Positions 48,986-57,992 of a stretch of DNA of 64,000 bases are shown piece by piece (position 1 is the stretch's first letter; every line of letters begins with the position of its first letter). Below the pieces are notes generated by a model that did not search any database, was not told the origin of the DNA, and worked only from the letters and a program-made list of their open reading frames with translations. Made by a program: the position numbers and the translations under genes. This stretch comes from JAFGBM01 sp964610155 (GTDB taxonomy: Bacteria; Actinomycetota; Actinomycetes; Actinomycetales; Demequinaceae), in contig CAZSUY010000001.1 in NCBI GenBank assembly GCA_964610155.1, positions 124,001 through 188,000 on the forward strand. The letters run 5' to 3'.

Positions 48986-50644
48986 CTATCCCTTGAGGTC
49001 CCTCCTCCGGAACACCCACACGCTCGCGGCGACGAACACCGCCGAGGCCGCGGCGAGGATCCCGAGGTTCATCCAGTCGAAGCCATTGTCCAGCGGCAGG
49101 TTCTCCGAGTAGTAGTAGAAGGGAGACGTTTTAACCCAGTTCGCGAGGTCGGGGTTGATGGGCAGGATGACGGCGACGGTATAGGCCGCGGTCACGATGA
49201 AGGTCCCGGTCGCGACGGCCACGCGTGAGATTCCCGTCAGCGCGCTGACGAACAAGGCTACAGCCCCAATACACAGGCCGAAGGCGGCCAGGTGGACGCA
49301 CATCGCCGTGAGGTTGGTATAGCTAAGGTCAAGCCCCGCCATCAGGTCGCCCGCGAGAACCCCGAGGAACGTCAGGAAGGCGATCCCGAAGACCACGAGG
49401 GTCATCCCCCACGCCTTGGCCAACACCACCCTCGTCCGCGAGACGGGGTTGGCGAGCAGGAGGCCCATGGTTCGGTCGCGTTCCTCCCCCGCGAGACCGC
49501 GGGCGGCTAGGGCGATCGCGACGACCGCGATCGCGATGGGCGCCATGATCGAAAAGATCTCACCGTAGTAGTAGCCCGAGGGCACGCCGTAGTCCGCCCC
49601 TCCCACCATCGCCATGAGCTCCGGGGGGAACGCGTCCAGGAGCTCGCCCATTTTGTCTCCGACGCCCTTGAACGTCGGACCCAGGATCGCGGCCATGTAG
49701 AAGAGGCCGCCGCCAGTGACGTAGAACATGGTCCGGGCATCGCTCGTCGACTTCGTCGCGATTCCGGCCGTCAGGGCCCGGCCCGATATCTTCTCGGCAT
49801 ACTTGGCGATCTTGGGGTTGCGGACCGCGCGATCGAGCAGGGTAAGGCGCTCCTCCCCGACCTTGAGGTCACGCCGCTCGAACGAGACGACGGCCAGGAA
49901 CAGGAACACCAGCCCCAAGACCGCGAGCAGCGCCACATGGCCCCATGCGACGCCATGAATGAACGGCTCGGCCCCATTGAGGTAGTACCAAGGGAAGGCC
50001 TTCGCCCAGGACCCGCCCCAGCTCGTCAAGGGAAGCAGTCCCGCGGCGAAGAAGGACACGAGCATGACGGCGGTTCCGGTGGCCACCGCCGTGGTCGTGT
50101 TCGCTGTGTGGGCGCCAACCAGGAACGTGAGCCCCGCGAGGAAGAGCGCGAGGGCCGCCAGGTGGATTGTCGTCGAGCCTAGATGCATGCCGGTGGTGTC
50201 CGCGTTCGTGATCCAGAGGGCCAGCCAGTACCCGCCCCACACCATCAGACATCCGAAGGCGATCATGGCCACGAGCGCGGAAGCCTTCTCGACGACCATG
50301 CGCCTCCGGCTCCTAGGGTTGGCGAGCAACAGGCCGGCGGTCCCCCATCGCTCCTCGCCTGCCACGGCGTCGGCGGCCATGGCGATGAGCAGACCGATGA
50401 GCACGAAGGGCACGACGGAGCCCACCATCTCACTGAGGATCATCCCCGATGCTCCCAGGCTCGTATCGAATCCCATGACCTTGAGGAAGGCCTCGGGCAT
50501 AAGCTCAAAAGCCGCAATGGCCTCGTCGCCGATGTCCTTGTACACGGCGACGCCCATCCAGATGACCAGAGTGATGGAGGCCGCGCCGATGACGATCCCC
50601 CGCCAACGGTCACGGATCGCCTTGAGGAAGATCGATCCGAGCAT
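48986..50644 (-). CDS. ABC-2 type exporter permease, duplicated
   Basis: The product is 552 aa with about 12 membrane helices in two similar halves. Each half has an ERDRTMGLLLANPVSRTR or ERWGTAGLLLANPRSRRR loop (near 405 and 110), the coupling region. The fused permease is exported together with one ATPase, typical of antibiotic or lipid exporters in actinobacteria. It overlaps the ATPase gene by one base (TGATG). Confidence 0.85.
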   Translation of the reverse strand: MLGSIFLKAIRDRWRGIVIGAASITLVIWMGVAVYKDIGDEAIAAFELMPEAFLKVMGFDTSLGASGMILSEMVGSVVPFVLIGLLIAMAADAVAGEERWGTAGLLLANPRSRRRMVVEKASALVAMIAFGCLMVWGGYWLALWITNADTTGMHLGSTTIHLAALALFLAGLTFLVGAHTANTTTAVATGTAVMLVSFFAAGLLPLTSWGGSWAKAFPWYYLNGAEPFIHGVAWGHVALLAVLGLVFLFLAVVSFERRDLKVGEERLTLLDRAVRNPKIAKYAEKISGRALTAGIATKSTSDARTMFYVTGGGLFYMAAILGPTFKGVGDKMGELLDAFPPELMAMVGGADYGVPSGYYYGEIFSIMAPIAIAVVAIALAARGLAGEERDRTMGLLLANPVSRTRVVLAKAWGMTLVVFGIAFLTFLGVLAGDLMAGLDLSYTNLTAMCVHLAAFGLCIGAVALFVSALTGISRVAVATGTFIVTAAYTVAVILPINPDLANWVKTSPFYYYSENLPLDNGFDWMNLGILAAASAVFVAASVWVFRRRDLKG

Positions 50645-51570
50645 CAGCGCGTCTTCCCTTCTCCCTGGGCCCCGTTCAAGTCGCCGCGGTAGAAGTTGAG
50701 GAAGATCTCGTCGAGGTCGACGGAGGAGCTTGCGAGGGAGAGGACCTCGTGGGAGGTGGCGGCCTTGAGCAGCGGAGTCATCGCCCCCTCGTACGTCACG
50801 TTCGCATGAGTCCCGTCGACGGTGACCTCCCGGACGCCCTCGATCTTCTTGAGAACCGACGCCTTGACGGGCTTGGCGAACTGCATCGTCACCCTGCGAA
50901 GGGCCTTATCCCTCAGGTCCCCCATCCGTTCGACCGCGATGAGGTCACCCTCCCGGATGAAGCCGATGCGGTCCGCAACCCGTTCCACCTCGCTCAGGGT
51001 GTGGCTTGAGAGGAACACGGTCGCCCCCTTCTTCGTGACCTCGCGGAGGAGTGCCTGGAACTCCTGCTGCATCAGGGGGTCGAGGCCGGTGCTGGGCTCG
51101 TCGAGGAGGTACACCTCGGGCCTCGACATGAATGCCTGAAGGAGGCCCACCTTCTGCTTGTTCCCGCTGGAGAGGGCGCCGACCTTCCGGGAGAGGTCCG
51201 CCTCGAACCGCATGGCGAGCTCGTCCACCCAGGCCCAGTCGACCCCTCCTCGCAGGTTCGCGAAGTAGGTCAGCACCTCCTTGCCCGTTAGGGTGGGATA
51301 GATGGCCAACTCCCCCGGCAGGTAGCCGACGCGACGCCGGAGATCGACGGAGTGCTCATGGGTGTCGAGCCCGAGAATGGTCGCCGACCCCTCTGTCGGG
51401 CGGATGAGGTCAAGGACTGAGCGGATCGTCGTGGTCTTCCCCGCGCCATTGGGGCCCAGGAACCCGAAGATCTCCCCTTGAGGGATATCGACGGACAGGT
51501 CCCTGACGGCACAGAAGTTGCCGTAGTTCTTGGTGAGGTGGGAGATCTGAATGACGGGATTCTCGGTCAT
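50644..51570 (-). CDS. ABC exporter ATPase
   Basis: The product is 308 aa. Walker A is GFLGPNGAGKTTTIRSVL near 36-53, the signature LSSGNKQKVGLLQAF near 138, Walker B VYLLDEPSTGLDPL near 158, and the H-loop SSHTLSEVERVADR near 194. The C-terminal 80 residues form the regulatory extension of drug-exporter ATPases. It precedes the permease. Substrates are unknown. Confidence 0.93.
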   Translation of the reverse strand: MTENPVIQISHLTKNYGNFCAVRDLSVDIPQGEIFGFLGPNGAGKTTTIRSVLDLIRPTEGSATILGLDTHEHSVDLRRRVGYLPGELAIYPTLTGKEVLTYFANLRGGVDWAWVDELAMRFEADLSRKVGALSSGNKQKVGLLQAFMSRPEVYLLDEPSTGLDPLMQQEFQALLREVTKKGATVFLSSHTLSEVERVADRIGFIREGDLIAVERMGDLRDKALRRVTMQFAKPVKASVLKKIEGVREVTVDGTHANVTYEGAMTPLLKAATSHEVLSLASSSVDLDEIFLNFYRGDLNGAQGEGKTR

Positions 51571-51699
51571 CGCGACCCTTTCTTGCTCCTCCCCTCACCC
51601 TAGACCCGGGGGATATTGCGGCCGCATCGTTCTCGGGAATGATTCGAGGCGACCCAGTGTCTTTGGTCACGCCTGCCTTGACGTGTCACCATTGGGTTC

Positions 51700-53937
51700 A
51701 TGCCCAGGGAAGAAGACACAGACGACGGGGATGACCCGTTTTACGCAGGCGAGGAAACCTACGCCATTCCGGTCGTCTCCGATGCCGTAATAGACGCCCC
51801 GAAGGGCGAGGTCCTCCCCCCCGATCGCTACCTCGATCGCGAGATCAGCTGGCTCGCCTTCAACGAGCGGGTGCTCGAACTGACCGAGGATCCGGCCATT
51901 CCCCTCCTCGAACGCGCCTTCTTCCTTGCGATCTTCGCCTCTAACCTCGATGAGTTCTTCATGGTCCGTATCGCGGGGTTGCGTCGGCGGATAGCGGCGG
52001 GATTTGCACTTCCCTCGGAGACGGGGATGAGTCCGACCCGATTGGTCGAACTCCTCATGGAACGCTCCCACGCCCTCATGGATCGCCACGCCGAGGTCTT
52101 CACCGATCAGGTCCTTCCCAAACTAGCCAACGCGGACATCCACCTGGTGCGGTGGGCTGACCTCGATGACAGCGACCACGAGCGGCTGAGGCTCATGTTC
52201 CGTCGGGAGATCTTCCCCGTGCTTACCCCACTCGCCGTCGATCCCGGCCACCCCTTCCCCTATATCTCGGGCCTCTCGCTCAATCTCGCGATCACCCTGC
52301 GCGACCCCGACTCCGGCAAGCAACGTTTCGCCCGTGTCAAGGTGCCCGAGACACTTCCCCGTTTTCTCGTGGCGCAGACGAAGGCAAAGAAATCGACGAA
52401 GCCCAAGGCCGCCGCGCAGATTGCCCTCGATACGGGCCCTAATAACTTCGTTCCGCTCGAAGACGTCATCGCCGCACAGTTGGAGTACCTGTTCCCCGGC
52501 ATGGAGATCGTCGAACACCACACGTTCCGGGTCACCCGCAACGAGGACCTCGAGATCGAGGAGGACGACGCCGAGAACCTCCTCATGGCGATGGAGCAGG
52601 AGCTGCTTCGGCGACCCTTCGGCCCCGCGGTCCGACTGGAGGTTGCCGAAGACCTTCCCCCCACCATCCGCGACCTGCTTGTGAGGGAACTCCAGATAGC
52701 CGAAGCCGATGTCTTCCACCTGCCCGCCCCCCTCGACCTCACGGCCCTTCATCTCATCTCCGAGCTCGACCGACCCAGCCTGAAGTACCCGGCATTCCGA
52801 CCGACGACCCCGCTCCAACTCGCCCCCATCGAGACCTCCGATTCGGCGAATGTCTTCGCGGCCATGAGGAGGAGTGACATCCTTCTCCACCACCCCTACG
52901 ACTCCTTCTCCACCTCCGTCCAGGCGTTCATCTCCCAAGCGGCGCACGATCCCAAGGTCCTGGCCATCAAGCAGACCCTCTACCGGACCTCGGGGGATTC
53001 GCCTATCGTCGATTCGCTCATCGAGGCGGCCCGGAATGGAAAGCAGGTGCTCGCCATCGTCGAGATCAAGGCGCGGTTCGACGAAAAACGGAACATCTCG
53101 TGGGCCCGGAAGCTCGAGACGGCGGGGGTCCACGTGGTCTACGGCCTGGTCGGCCTCAAGACGCACTGCAAACTCTCGCTTGTCGTGAGGCAGGAGGATG
53201 ACGGGCTCCGCCGGTACTGCCACATTGGCACGGGAAACTACCACTCCCGGACGGCCCGCACATATGAGGACTATGGCCTCCTGACCTGCGACAGCGATGT
53301 CGGTTCCGACCTCACCAAACTCTTCAACCAGTTGTCGGGATACGCGCCGAAGGCGAAATTCCGCCGCCTGCTCGTCGCCCCCACGGGTATCCGAACCGGG
53401 ATCATCGAGCGGATCGACGGACAGGCCGCTAGGGCGAGGCAGGGCAAGGAGGCGTGGGTCAAGATCAAGGTCAACGCCATCGTCGACGAGAGAACGATCG
53501 ACGCCCTCTACCGCGCCTCGCTGGCCGGCGTTCACGTCGACCTGAACGTGCGCGGCCAATGCTCGCTCATGCCCGGGGTGGAGGGCCTGAGTGAAAACAT
53601 TCGTGTGCGGAGCATCCTCGGGAGATTCCTTGAACACTCCCGTATCTACGCGTTCGCCGGGGACGACGGACCGGACGTGTGGATCGGATCCGCCGACCTG
53701 ATGCACCGCAACCTCGATCGGAGGGTTGAGACCCTGATTCGAATCGTCGACGACATACAGAGAGCCACTCTCGTCGAGAACATCGACCTCGCCATGGACG
53801 AGCGCTGCAACGGCTGGACCCTCGAGTCCGACGGAAAGTGGACCCGCGCGGGTGGTGAGGGGGCCAAGACAAGGTTGCGCGACCTCCATGTGACCTATAT
53901 CCGGCGCCAGGGCAAGCTCCGAATGAGATCCGCGTGA
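51700..53937 (+). CDS. ppk: Polyphosphate kinase 1
   Basis: The product is 745 aa, slightly longer than usual owing to an acidic N-terminal extension (EEDTDDGDDPFYAGEE). The N domain reads REISWLAFNERVLELTEDP near 47. The two phospholipase D-like histidines lie in GLKTHCKLSLV near 486 and HSRIYAFAG near 646. ATP-binding residues are in RFDEKRNISWARKLE near 464. It makes polyphosphate from ATP reversibly. The following mutT1-like gene overlaps by four bases, the same order as in mycobacteria. Confidence 0.95.
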   Translation: MPREEDTDDGDDPFYAGEETYAIPVVSDAVIDAPKGEVLPPDRYLDREISWLAFNERVLELTEDPAIPLLERAFFLAIFASNLDEFFMVRIAGLRRRIAAGFALPSETGMSPTRLVELLMERSHALMDRHAEVFTDQVLPKLANADIHLVRWADLDDSDHERLRLMFRREIFPVLTPLAVDPGHPFPYISGLSLNLAITLRDPDSGKQRFARVKVPETLPRFLVAQTKAKKSTKPKAAAQIALDTGPNNFVPLEDVIAAQLEYLFPGMEIVEHHTFRVTRNEDLEIEEDDAENLLMAMEQELLRRPFGPAVRLEVAEDLPPTIRDLLVRELQIAEADVFHLPAPLDLTALHLISELDRPSLKYPAFRPTTPLQLAPIETSDSANVFAAMRRSDILLHHPYDSFSTSVQAFISQAAHDPKVLAIKQTLYRTSGDSPIVDSLIEAARNGKQVLAIVEIKARFDEKRNISWARKLETAGVHVVYGLVGLKTHCKLSLVVRQEDDGLRRYCHIGTGNYHSRTARTYEDYGLLTCDSDVGSDLTKLFNQLSGYAPKAKFRRLLVAPTGIRTGIIERIDGQAARARQGKEAWVKIKVNAIVDERTIDALYRASLAGVHVDLNVRGQCSLMPGVEGLSENIRVRSILGRFLEHSRIYAFAGDDGPDVWIGSADLMHRNLDRRVETLIRIVDDIQRATLVENIDLAMDERCNGWTLESDGKWTRAGGEGAKTRLRDLHVTYIRRQGKLRMRSA

Positions 53938-54899
53938 AGGGCATACGCCGACGGACAGTCGTTGCGGCAGGAGGCCTGGTCTGGCGCGTGCGCGAGGGCG
54001 CACTGCAGGTGCTCGCCGTCCATCGGCCGAGATACGACGACTGGTCCTGGCCCAAGGGGAAGATCCTGCGAGGTGAGACCCTTCCCGAATGTGCCATCCG
54101 CGAGATCTACGAGGAAACGGGCAAGCAGGTGATGCTCGGACAGGTGCTCCCCTCGGTGAGATACACCCTCAAGAATGGGCAGACGAAGAAGGTAACCTAC
54201 TGGGCCGCAGAGACGACCAGCACCACACACCCCTCACTGCTCGCCAGGCCTCACTACCGACTCGCCCCCAAGCGGGAGATCGACAACACCCGATGGCTCG
54301 ACGCGGATCAGGCCAAGAACAAGATCACTATGAAGTCCGACCTCAAGGTGCTCGATGCCCTCACCCAGGCGTACCGCTCCGGGCGGCTTCAGACCCGCGC
54401 CTTTGTCCTGGCACGTCATGCCCGGGCTCGCAACCGGAGCGGGTGGCACCATGACGACCTGGCCCGACCGCTCACGACGGGTGGGGCGCGGAGAGCCAAC
54501 CAACTAGTTCGCCTCTTCTCGGCCTTCGGGGTCCGATACATCCACTCCTCGCCGGCATCCAGGTGCATTATGACCGTTCAGCCGTATGCGGCGACCATTG
54601 GAAAGAAGATCTCCACCCACGACTCGCTCACCGAGGCCGCGCATGAGGAAAATCCGAAGAAGGCCGCGGACAGGTTCACAGCGCTTCTAGCGGTGGAGGG
54701 AAATACCGTCGTGTGCACCCACCGGCCGACCATGCCCACCCTCTTGACGATGCTCGAGGCGGCGACCCGCAAGTGGACCAGGGGGAAACTACCGCGCAAG
54801 AATCCCTACCTACCCGCCGGGGGTGTACTCATCGCCCACGTGGTGGATACGGAATCCGGGCCGAGAATCGCCAGCCTCGAACGCCACCTGCTCGCGTAA
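53934..54899 (+). CDS. Nudix hydrolase fused to a histidine phosphatase (MutT1-like)
   Basis: The product is 321 aa from a GTG overlapping the ppk stop. The Nudix box is GETLPECAIREIYEETG (starting near residue 44). From about 150 a histidine phosphatase domain follows: LARHARARNRSGWHHDDLAR and a second histidine in VVCTHRPTMPTLL near 260. Mycobacterial MutT1 has the same two domains and breaks down 8-oxo-dGTP and diadenosine polyphosphates. Key residues appear present. Coupling to ppk suggests a role in nucleotide and polyphosphate housekeeping. Confidence 0.88.
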   Translation: MKGIRRRTVVAAGGLVWRVREGALQVLAVHRPRYDDWSWPKGKILRGETLPECAIREIYEETGKQVMLGQVLPSVRYTLKNGQTKKVTYWAAETTSTTHPSLLARPHYRLAPKREIDNTRWLDADQAKNKITMKSDLKVLDALTQAYRSGRLQTRAFVLARHARARNRSGWHHDDLARPLTTGGARRANQLVRLFSAFGVRYIHSSPASRCIMTVQPYAATIGKKISTHDSLTEAAHEENPKKAADRFTALLAVEGNTVVCTHRPTMPTLLTMLEAATRKWTRGKLPRKNPYLPAGGVLIAHVVDTESGPRIASLERHLLA

Positions 54900-54911
54900 A
54901 GAATGAACATC

Positions 54912-54983
54912 GGGCCGGGAGCGCCAGTCGGCGCTGAGGCCGCTCGAAGCGGCTGAACCTGGAGCCCGGGGCTACCGCGGCCC
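54912..54983 (+). ncRNA. Candidate four-helix structured RNA between convergent genes
   Basis: Four stems can form around one junction: GGGCCG/CGGCCC (54912-54917 with 54978-54983), GCGCC/GGCGC (54921-54934), GCCGCU/AGCGGC (54939-54953) and AGCC/GGCU (54963-54973). The junction contains UGAG and UGAACCUG, words also found in TPP riboswitches, but the conserved TPP sequence after UGAACCUG is not present. No gene lies downstream on this strand, so a riboswitch is unlikely. A further hairpin, CAAAGCC/GGCTTTG (around 55024-55047), may end it. The segment could be a small RNA or simply GC-rich. Confidence 0.35.
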
Positions 54984-55073
54984 GACGTCTCCCTCAGAGT
55001 AAACCCAGCCAGGCTTCCTGCCTAGTCAAAGCCTAAATTAGGGGGCTTTGGGCGCTGACAGAGCCTTGGGGTA

Positions 55074-55703
55074 TTAGTCCAGGCGACCCTCGCGCCAGAG
55101 GCGGGCGGAACGTTCCAGCTCCTCGCCCGTGTGCAGCAATTGGGACGCCCGCAGCGCGGCCTGGTGAACGTTCGCCTTGGAGTACCCGTCGTCTCCCTCT
55201 ACCTTGAACTCCGCTCCCGCCGCAACCACGCGACAGAATGAGCCAGCTCGCTCAAGCGCAACGGCAAGGTCTCCCGCGAAGACCCCGGACAGCACCTCGT
55301 CCGCGAGTGCGCGCACCTCGTCGGGGCTCGGCGAATCTCCTACCCCTGCGATCGCGTGCCGCATATGGGCGGCCGCGACGCCGAAGTGGTACGCCCGTGC
55401 AACCCCGGCGGCGTCGAACTTCACCCACTCACGGATCATGTACAGCCGCCACAGGGCACCGGGAAGGGTCAGGGCCTCCGCCTTCGACCACAGCATGGCC
55501 ACCGTGTCGATGCCTTCCTCGTCGACGAGGGCAACGAGCCGCGCCACCAGCTCTGGATGCCGCAACTCCCGAGCCTGGTTGACGATCGCCGCAGCCGTCT
55601 CGTGGGCGATGAGGGCGCGATCGGCGGGGTCGATGTCTCCCTCGATCAGGTCGGCGGCCTCCATGTCCAGCATGGCGGGTCGGCGGAAACGGGCCTCGGC
55701 CAT
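55074..55703 (-). CDS. Conserved alpha-helical protein of unknown function
   Basis: The product is 209 aa and almost fully helical. Segments include ALIAHETAAAIVNQARELRH, GIDTVAMLWSKAEALTLPGA, AYHFGVAAAHMRHAIAGVGD, and DLAVALERAGSFCRVVAAGA near the end. The pattern is reminiscent of proteins encoded by many actinobacteria without known role. It ends only 8 bases before msrB's stop side, so it may be in one transcript with msrB. No motif suggests an enzyme. Confidence 0.65.
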   Translation of the reverse strand: MAEARFRRPAMLDMEAADLIEGDIDPADRALIAHETAAAIVNQARELRHPELVARLVALVDEEGIDTVAMLWSKAEALTLPGALWRLYMIREWVKFDAAGVARAYHFGVAAAHMRHAIAGVGDSPSPDEVRALADEVLSGVFAGDLAVALERAGSFCRVVAAGAEFKVEGDDGYSKANVHQAALRASQLLHTGEELERSARLWREGRLD

Positions 55704-55708
55704 GGCGG

Positions 55709-56137
55709 CTACCGTCCTTCCCCCGACGCGGTGCCCGGGTCGTCTACCTTATCGAACGTCAGGCACACCGAGTTGATGCAATACCGGTCTCCCGTGGGCG
55801 TGCCATGTCCATCGGGGAAGACATGTCCAAGGTGAGAGTCGCATACGGCACAGCGCACCTCGGTGCGATCCATGCCATTGGAACGGTCCTCGATGAGGAT
55901 GACGGCATCCGGGTCGACCGAATCGTAGAAACTCGGCCAACCACAGCCAGAATCGAACTTGGTGCCCGACCGGAAGAGGCTGGCTCCGCACCCACGGCAC
56001 TTGTATAGACCATCGGCCTTGTTGTCGAGGAGGTCTCCCGTCCACGCCGGCTCGGTGCCGTGCCCACGGAGGACTTGGTACTCCTCCTCGCTAAGCTCGG
56101 CACGCCATTCCGCCTCGCTCTTGTCAAGGGTGGCCAT
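55709..56137 (-). CDS. msrB: Peptide-methionine (R)-S-oxide reductase
   Basis: The 142-residue product starts at ATG 56137, five bases after GAGGAGG. Zinc cysteines are in KCRGCGASL near 47 and CAVCDSHLG near 96. The GCGWPSFYDS motif lies near 67, and the catalytic cysteine is in RYCINSVCL near 121. It reduces methionine-R-sulfoxide in proteins. The frame upstream of 56137 is not supported: it lacks a start signal and overlaps the divergent promoter region. Confidence 0.95.
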   Translation of the reverse strand: MATLDKSEAEWRAELSEEEYQVLRGHGTEPAWTGDLLDNKADGLYKCRGCGASLFRSGTKFDSGCGWPSFYDSVDPDAVILIEDRSNGMDRTEVRCAVCDSHLGHVFPDGHGTPTGDRYCINSVCLTFDKVDDPGTASGEGR

Positions 56138-56309
56138 CGATCCTCCTCTGTCTTCTTCCAGAGTACGCTCGGGGATTTCGGCGTCTACTGGGATGTGAGA
56201 TTGACGCCAAATACGACACCGATGGGACCCCGGTTGTTCCCCACGGCGCGGGAAGGCAATCCCCACGGCGAAGGGTGCCGGGATATCGTTTGATCGGAAA
56301 GGGAACCGT

Positions 56310-56987
56310 ATGCACACCACCCCACTCGCGCCTCTTGCAGTGGCTTGCCTCCTCGTCCTGGCCGCCTGTGACGGTGGAGGAGGCACCCCCTCCTCGTCCG
56401 TCACCGCCACCGTCTCGGCGTCGCCGAGCGCCACCCCCATCGTCGCTCCCTCGCCCACCCCGACCTTCGTCGCGCACCCCGCCCCCGTCGACCTGCGCAT
56501 CACGACGCATGGCCTCCTGCCCCTTACCATCGGCATAGACGCGGCGACAAACCCCGGTGCGGCGATGATCACCTGGGACCCCACCTACTGCTACAGCCTG
56601 GAGATAGGTATCACGACCGACACGGGCCGCTGGGCCGCCACCTACCCGAGTGGATTGTTCAGCCTCAACGGGCACTACGCCCCCACCATCACCCGGATCG
56701 ATGTCTGGGATCCGGTGCTGCAGACTCCCGAAGGTATCCATGTCGGCTCGACGCTCGCCCAACTCCAGGCCGCCTACCCGAGTCTCGTCACCGGCACCGC
56801 GGCCTTCAGCACGACACCGTACTGGATCTCGGACGCGGCCGGAACCGTGGTGTTCGAGGTTGGGAACGGGACCGTCGCGGGAGACCCCGGCCCGGACCAG
56901 GTCTGGTTCATCCGGGTGCTCGCGGTCGGCGTCGATCCCGACTACGCGATCGCGAGCTCCGGCAATGTCGCGGACGCCTGCTTCTAG
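56310..56987 (+). CDS. Secreted lipoprotein of unknown function
   Basis: The product is 225 aa. The lipobox is LAAC (cysteine near 20). A Ser/Thr/Pro-rich linker continues to about 60. The remaining domain is beta-rich and includes GIHVGSTLAQLQAAYPSLV near 142. The same GSTxxxLxAAYP pattern occurs in the lipoprotein at 57993 (GSTEQDVRAAYPNAT). This repeat is common in actinobacterial lipoproteins with a bulb-type beta-lactamase-inhibitor-like fold, but no family can be assigned with certainty. Confidence 0.75.
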   Translation: MHTTPLAPLAVACLLVLAACDGGGGTPSSSVTATVSASPSATPIVAPSPTPTFVAHPAPVDLRITTHGLLPLTIGIDAATNPGAAMITWDPTYCYSLEIGITTDTGRWAATYPSGLFSLNGHYAPTITRIDVWDPVLQTPEGIHVGSTLAQLQAAYPSLVTGTAAFSTTPYWISDAAGTVVFEVGNGTVAGDPGPDQVWFIRVLAVGVDPDYAIASSGNVADACF

Positions 56988-56996
56988 GCACGCGTT

Positions 56997-57908
56997 GTGG
57001 GAATACCGCAGGTTCGATACCCCTTTGCGGTTGTCCTTGTAGTAGCCTCCGCCTGCCTCGTCGCCGCCTGTTCCCCTGCGCCTGGGCGTTCGCCCTCAGC
57101 GTCTCCCGATCCACCAGCTTCGCCAACCCCAGTCCCCTCAGCCTCCCTTTCTGCTTCTCCGTCCACCACCCTGGCATACAACCCCCTACCGCCGCCCGGG
57201 ACCCCTTGGCAGATCCGGCTCGACGGAGGCGTGCCCGACGATGTCGTGCCGAATGAAGGTGGCGCCCGCATCGTCGAGGTCGATTGGCAAGCGCCGGAGG
57301 ACCTGGTGAGGTGGCTCGACGAGGGTGGCGTCTACACGGTCTGCTACTTGAGCGCGGGCACGATTGAGGACTTCCGGCTCGACGCGGGTAGCTTCCCGGA
57401 CGAGGTCGCGGGGCAAGCCCTTCCCGATTGGCCCGACGAGCGGTACCTGGATCTGAGGCGACTCGACCTGCTGGGGCCGCTGTGGGAGGCGCGGCTCGAC
57501 TCCTGCGCAGCGGCGGGTTTCGATGCTGTAGACCCCGACAACATCGATTCTTACGAGAACGAATCGGGCTTCCCGCTGACGGAGGATGACGCGGTCGCGG
57601 CGATACTCTGGTTGGCTGACGCGGCCCACGAGCGAGGCATGGCGATCGGGCAGAAGAATGCGCCGGGGTTGACGACTCGGCTCGTCGACGCGCTTGATTT
57701 CGCGGTGACCGAGGAGTGCCTGACCCAAGGTTGGTGCGAGGAGGTGGCCGCGTATGTGGACGTCGGCAAGCCGGTGCTCGCAATCGAGTATGTCGAGGAC
57801 GGCGCAACCCTCGACCGGTGGTGCGGGGAGGCGGACGCGCTCGGCTTAAGCCTCCTCGTGACGAAGCTAGACCTGCCGGGCGACGGTGTGCGCTGCCCCG
57901 GTGCATAG
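56997..57908 (+). CDS. GH114-type endo-alpha-1,4-polygalactosaminidase-like lipoprotein
   Basis: The product is 303 aa from GTG 56997. The lipobox is VAAC (cysteine near 25), followed by a Ser/Pro linker to about 65. The catalytic domain contains TPWQIRLDGG, IVEVDWQAPEDLV, CYLSAGTIEDFR near 119, and GFDAVDPDNIDSYEN near 178. It ends with LSLLVTKLDLPGDGV. This is the TM1410/GH114 barrel that cleaves alpha-1,4-linked galactosamine polymers; the acid pair is in DAVDPDN. It follows the preceding lipoprotein by 9 bases, so both are probably co-transcribed. Confidence 0.85.
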   Translation: MGIPQVRYPFAVVLVVASACLVAACSPAPGRSPSASPDPPASPTPVPSASLSASPSTTLAYNPLPPPGTPWQIRLDGGVPDDVVPNEGGARIVEVDWQAPEDLVRWLDEGGVYTVCYLSAGTIEDFRLDAGSFPDEVAGQALPDWPDERYLDLRRLDLLGPLWEARLDSCAAAGFDAVDPDNIDSYENESGFPLTEDDAVAAILWLADAAHERGMAIGQKNAPGLTTRLVDALDFAVTEECLTQGWCEEVAAYVDVGKPVLAIEYVEDGATLDRWCGEADALGLSLLVTKLDLPGDGVRCPGA

Positions 57909-57992
57909 ACCTGGGCTGGGACCTCTAGTTCAGCCGAAAACGTCGCTCGCTCGCCTGTTGCGGCGTCGGCCCGCGACCGCCAAACTTCACGT

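Noticed and set aside
52123..54003. 626-residue minus-strand frame opposite ppk
   Set aside because: It mirrors the ppk codons; ppk is intact with all its catalytic motifs.
54930..54983. TPP riboswitch
   Set aside because: UGAG and UGAACCUG are present but the conserved CUGGAUAAUNCCAGCGUAGGGA-like part is not, and no gene follows on that strand.
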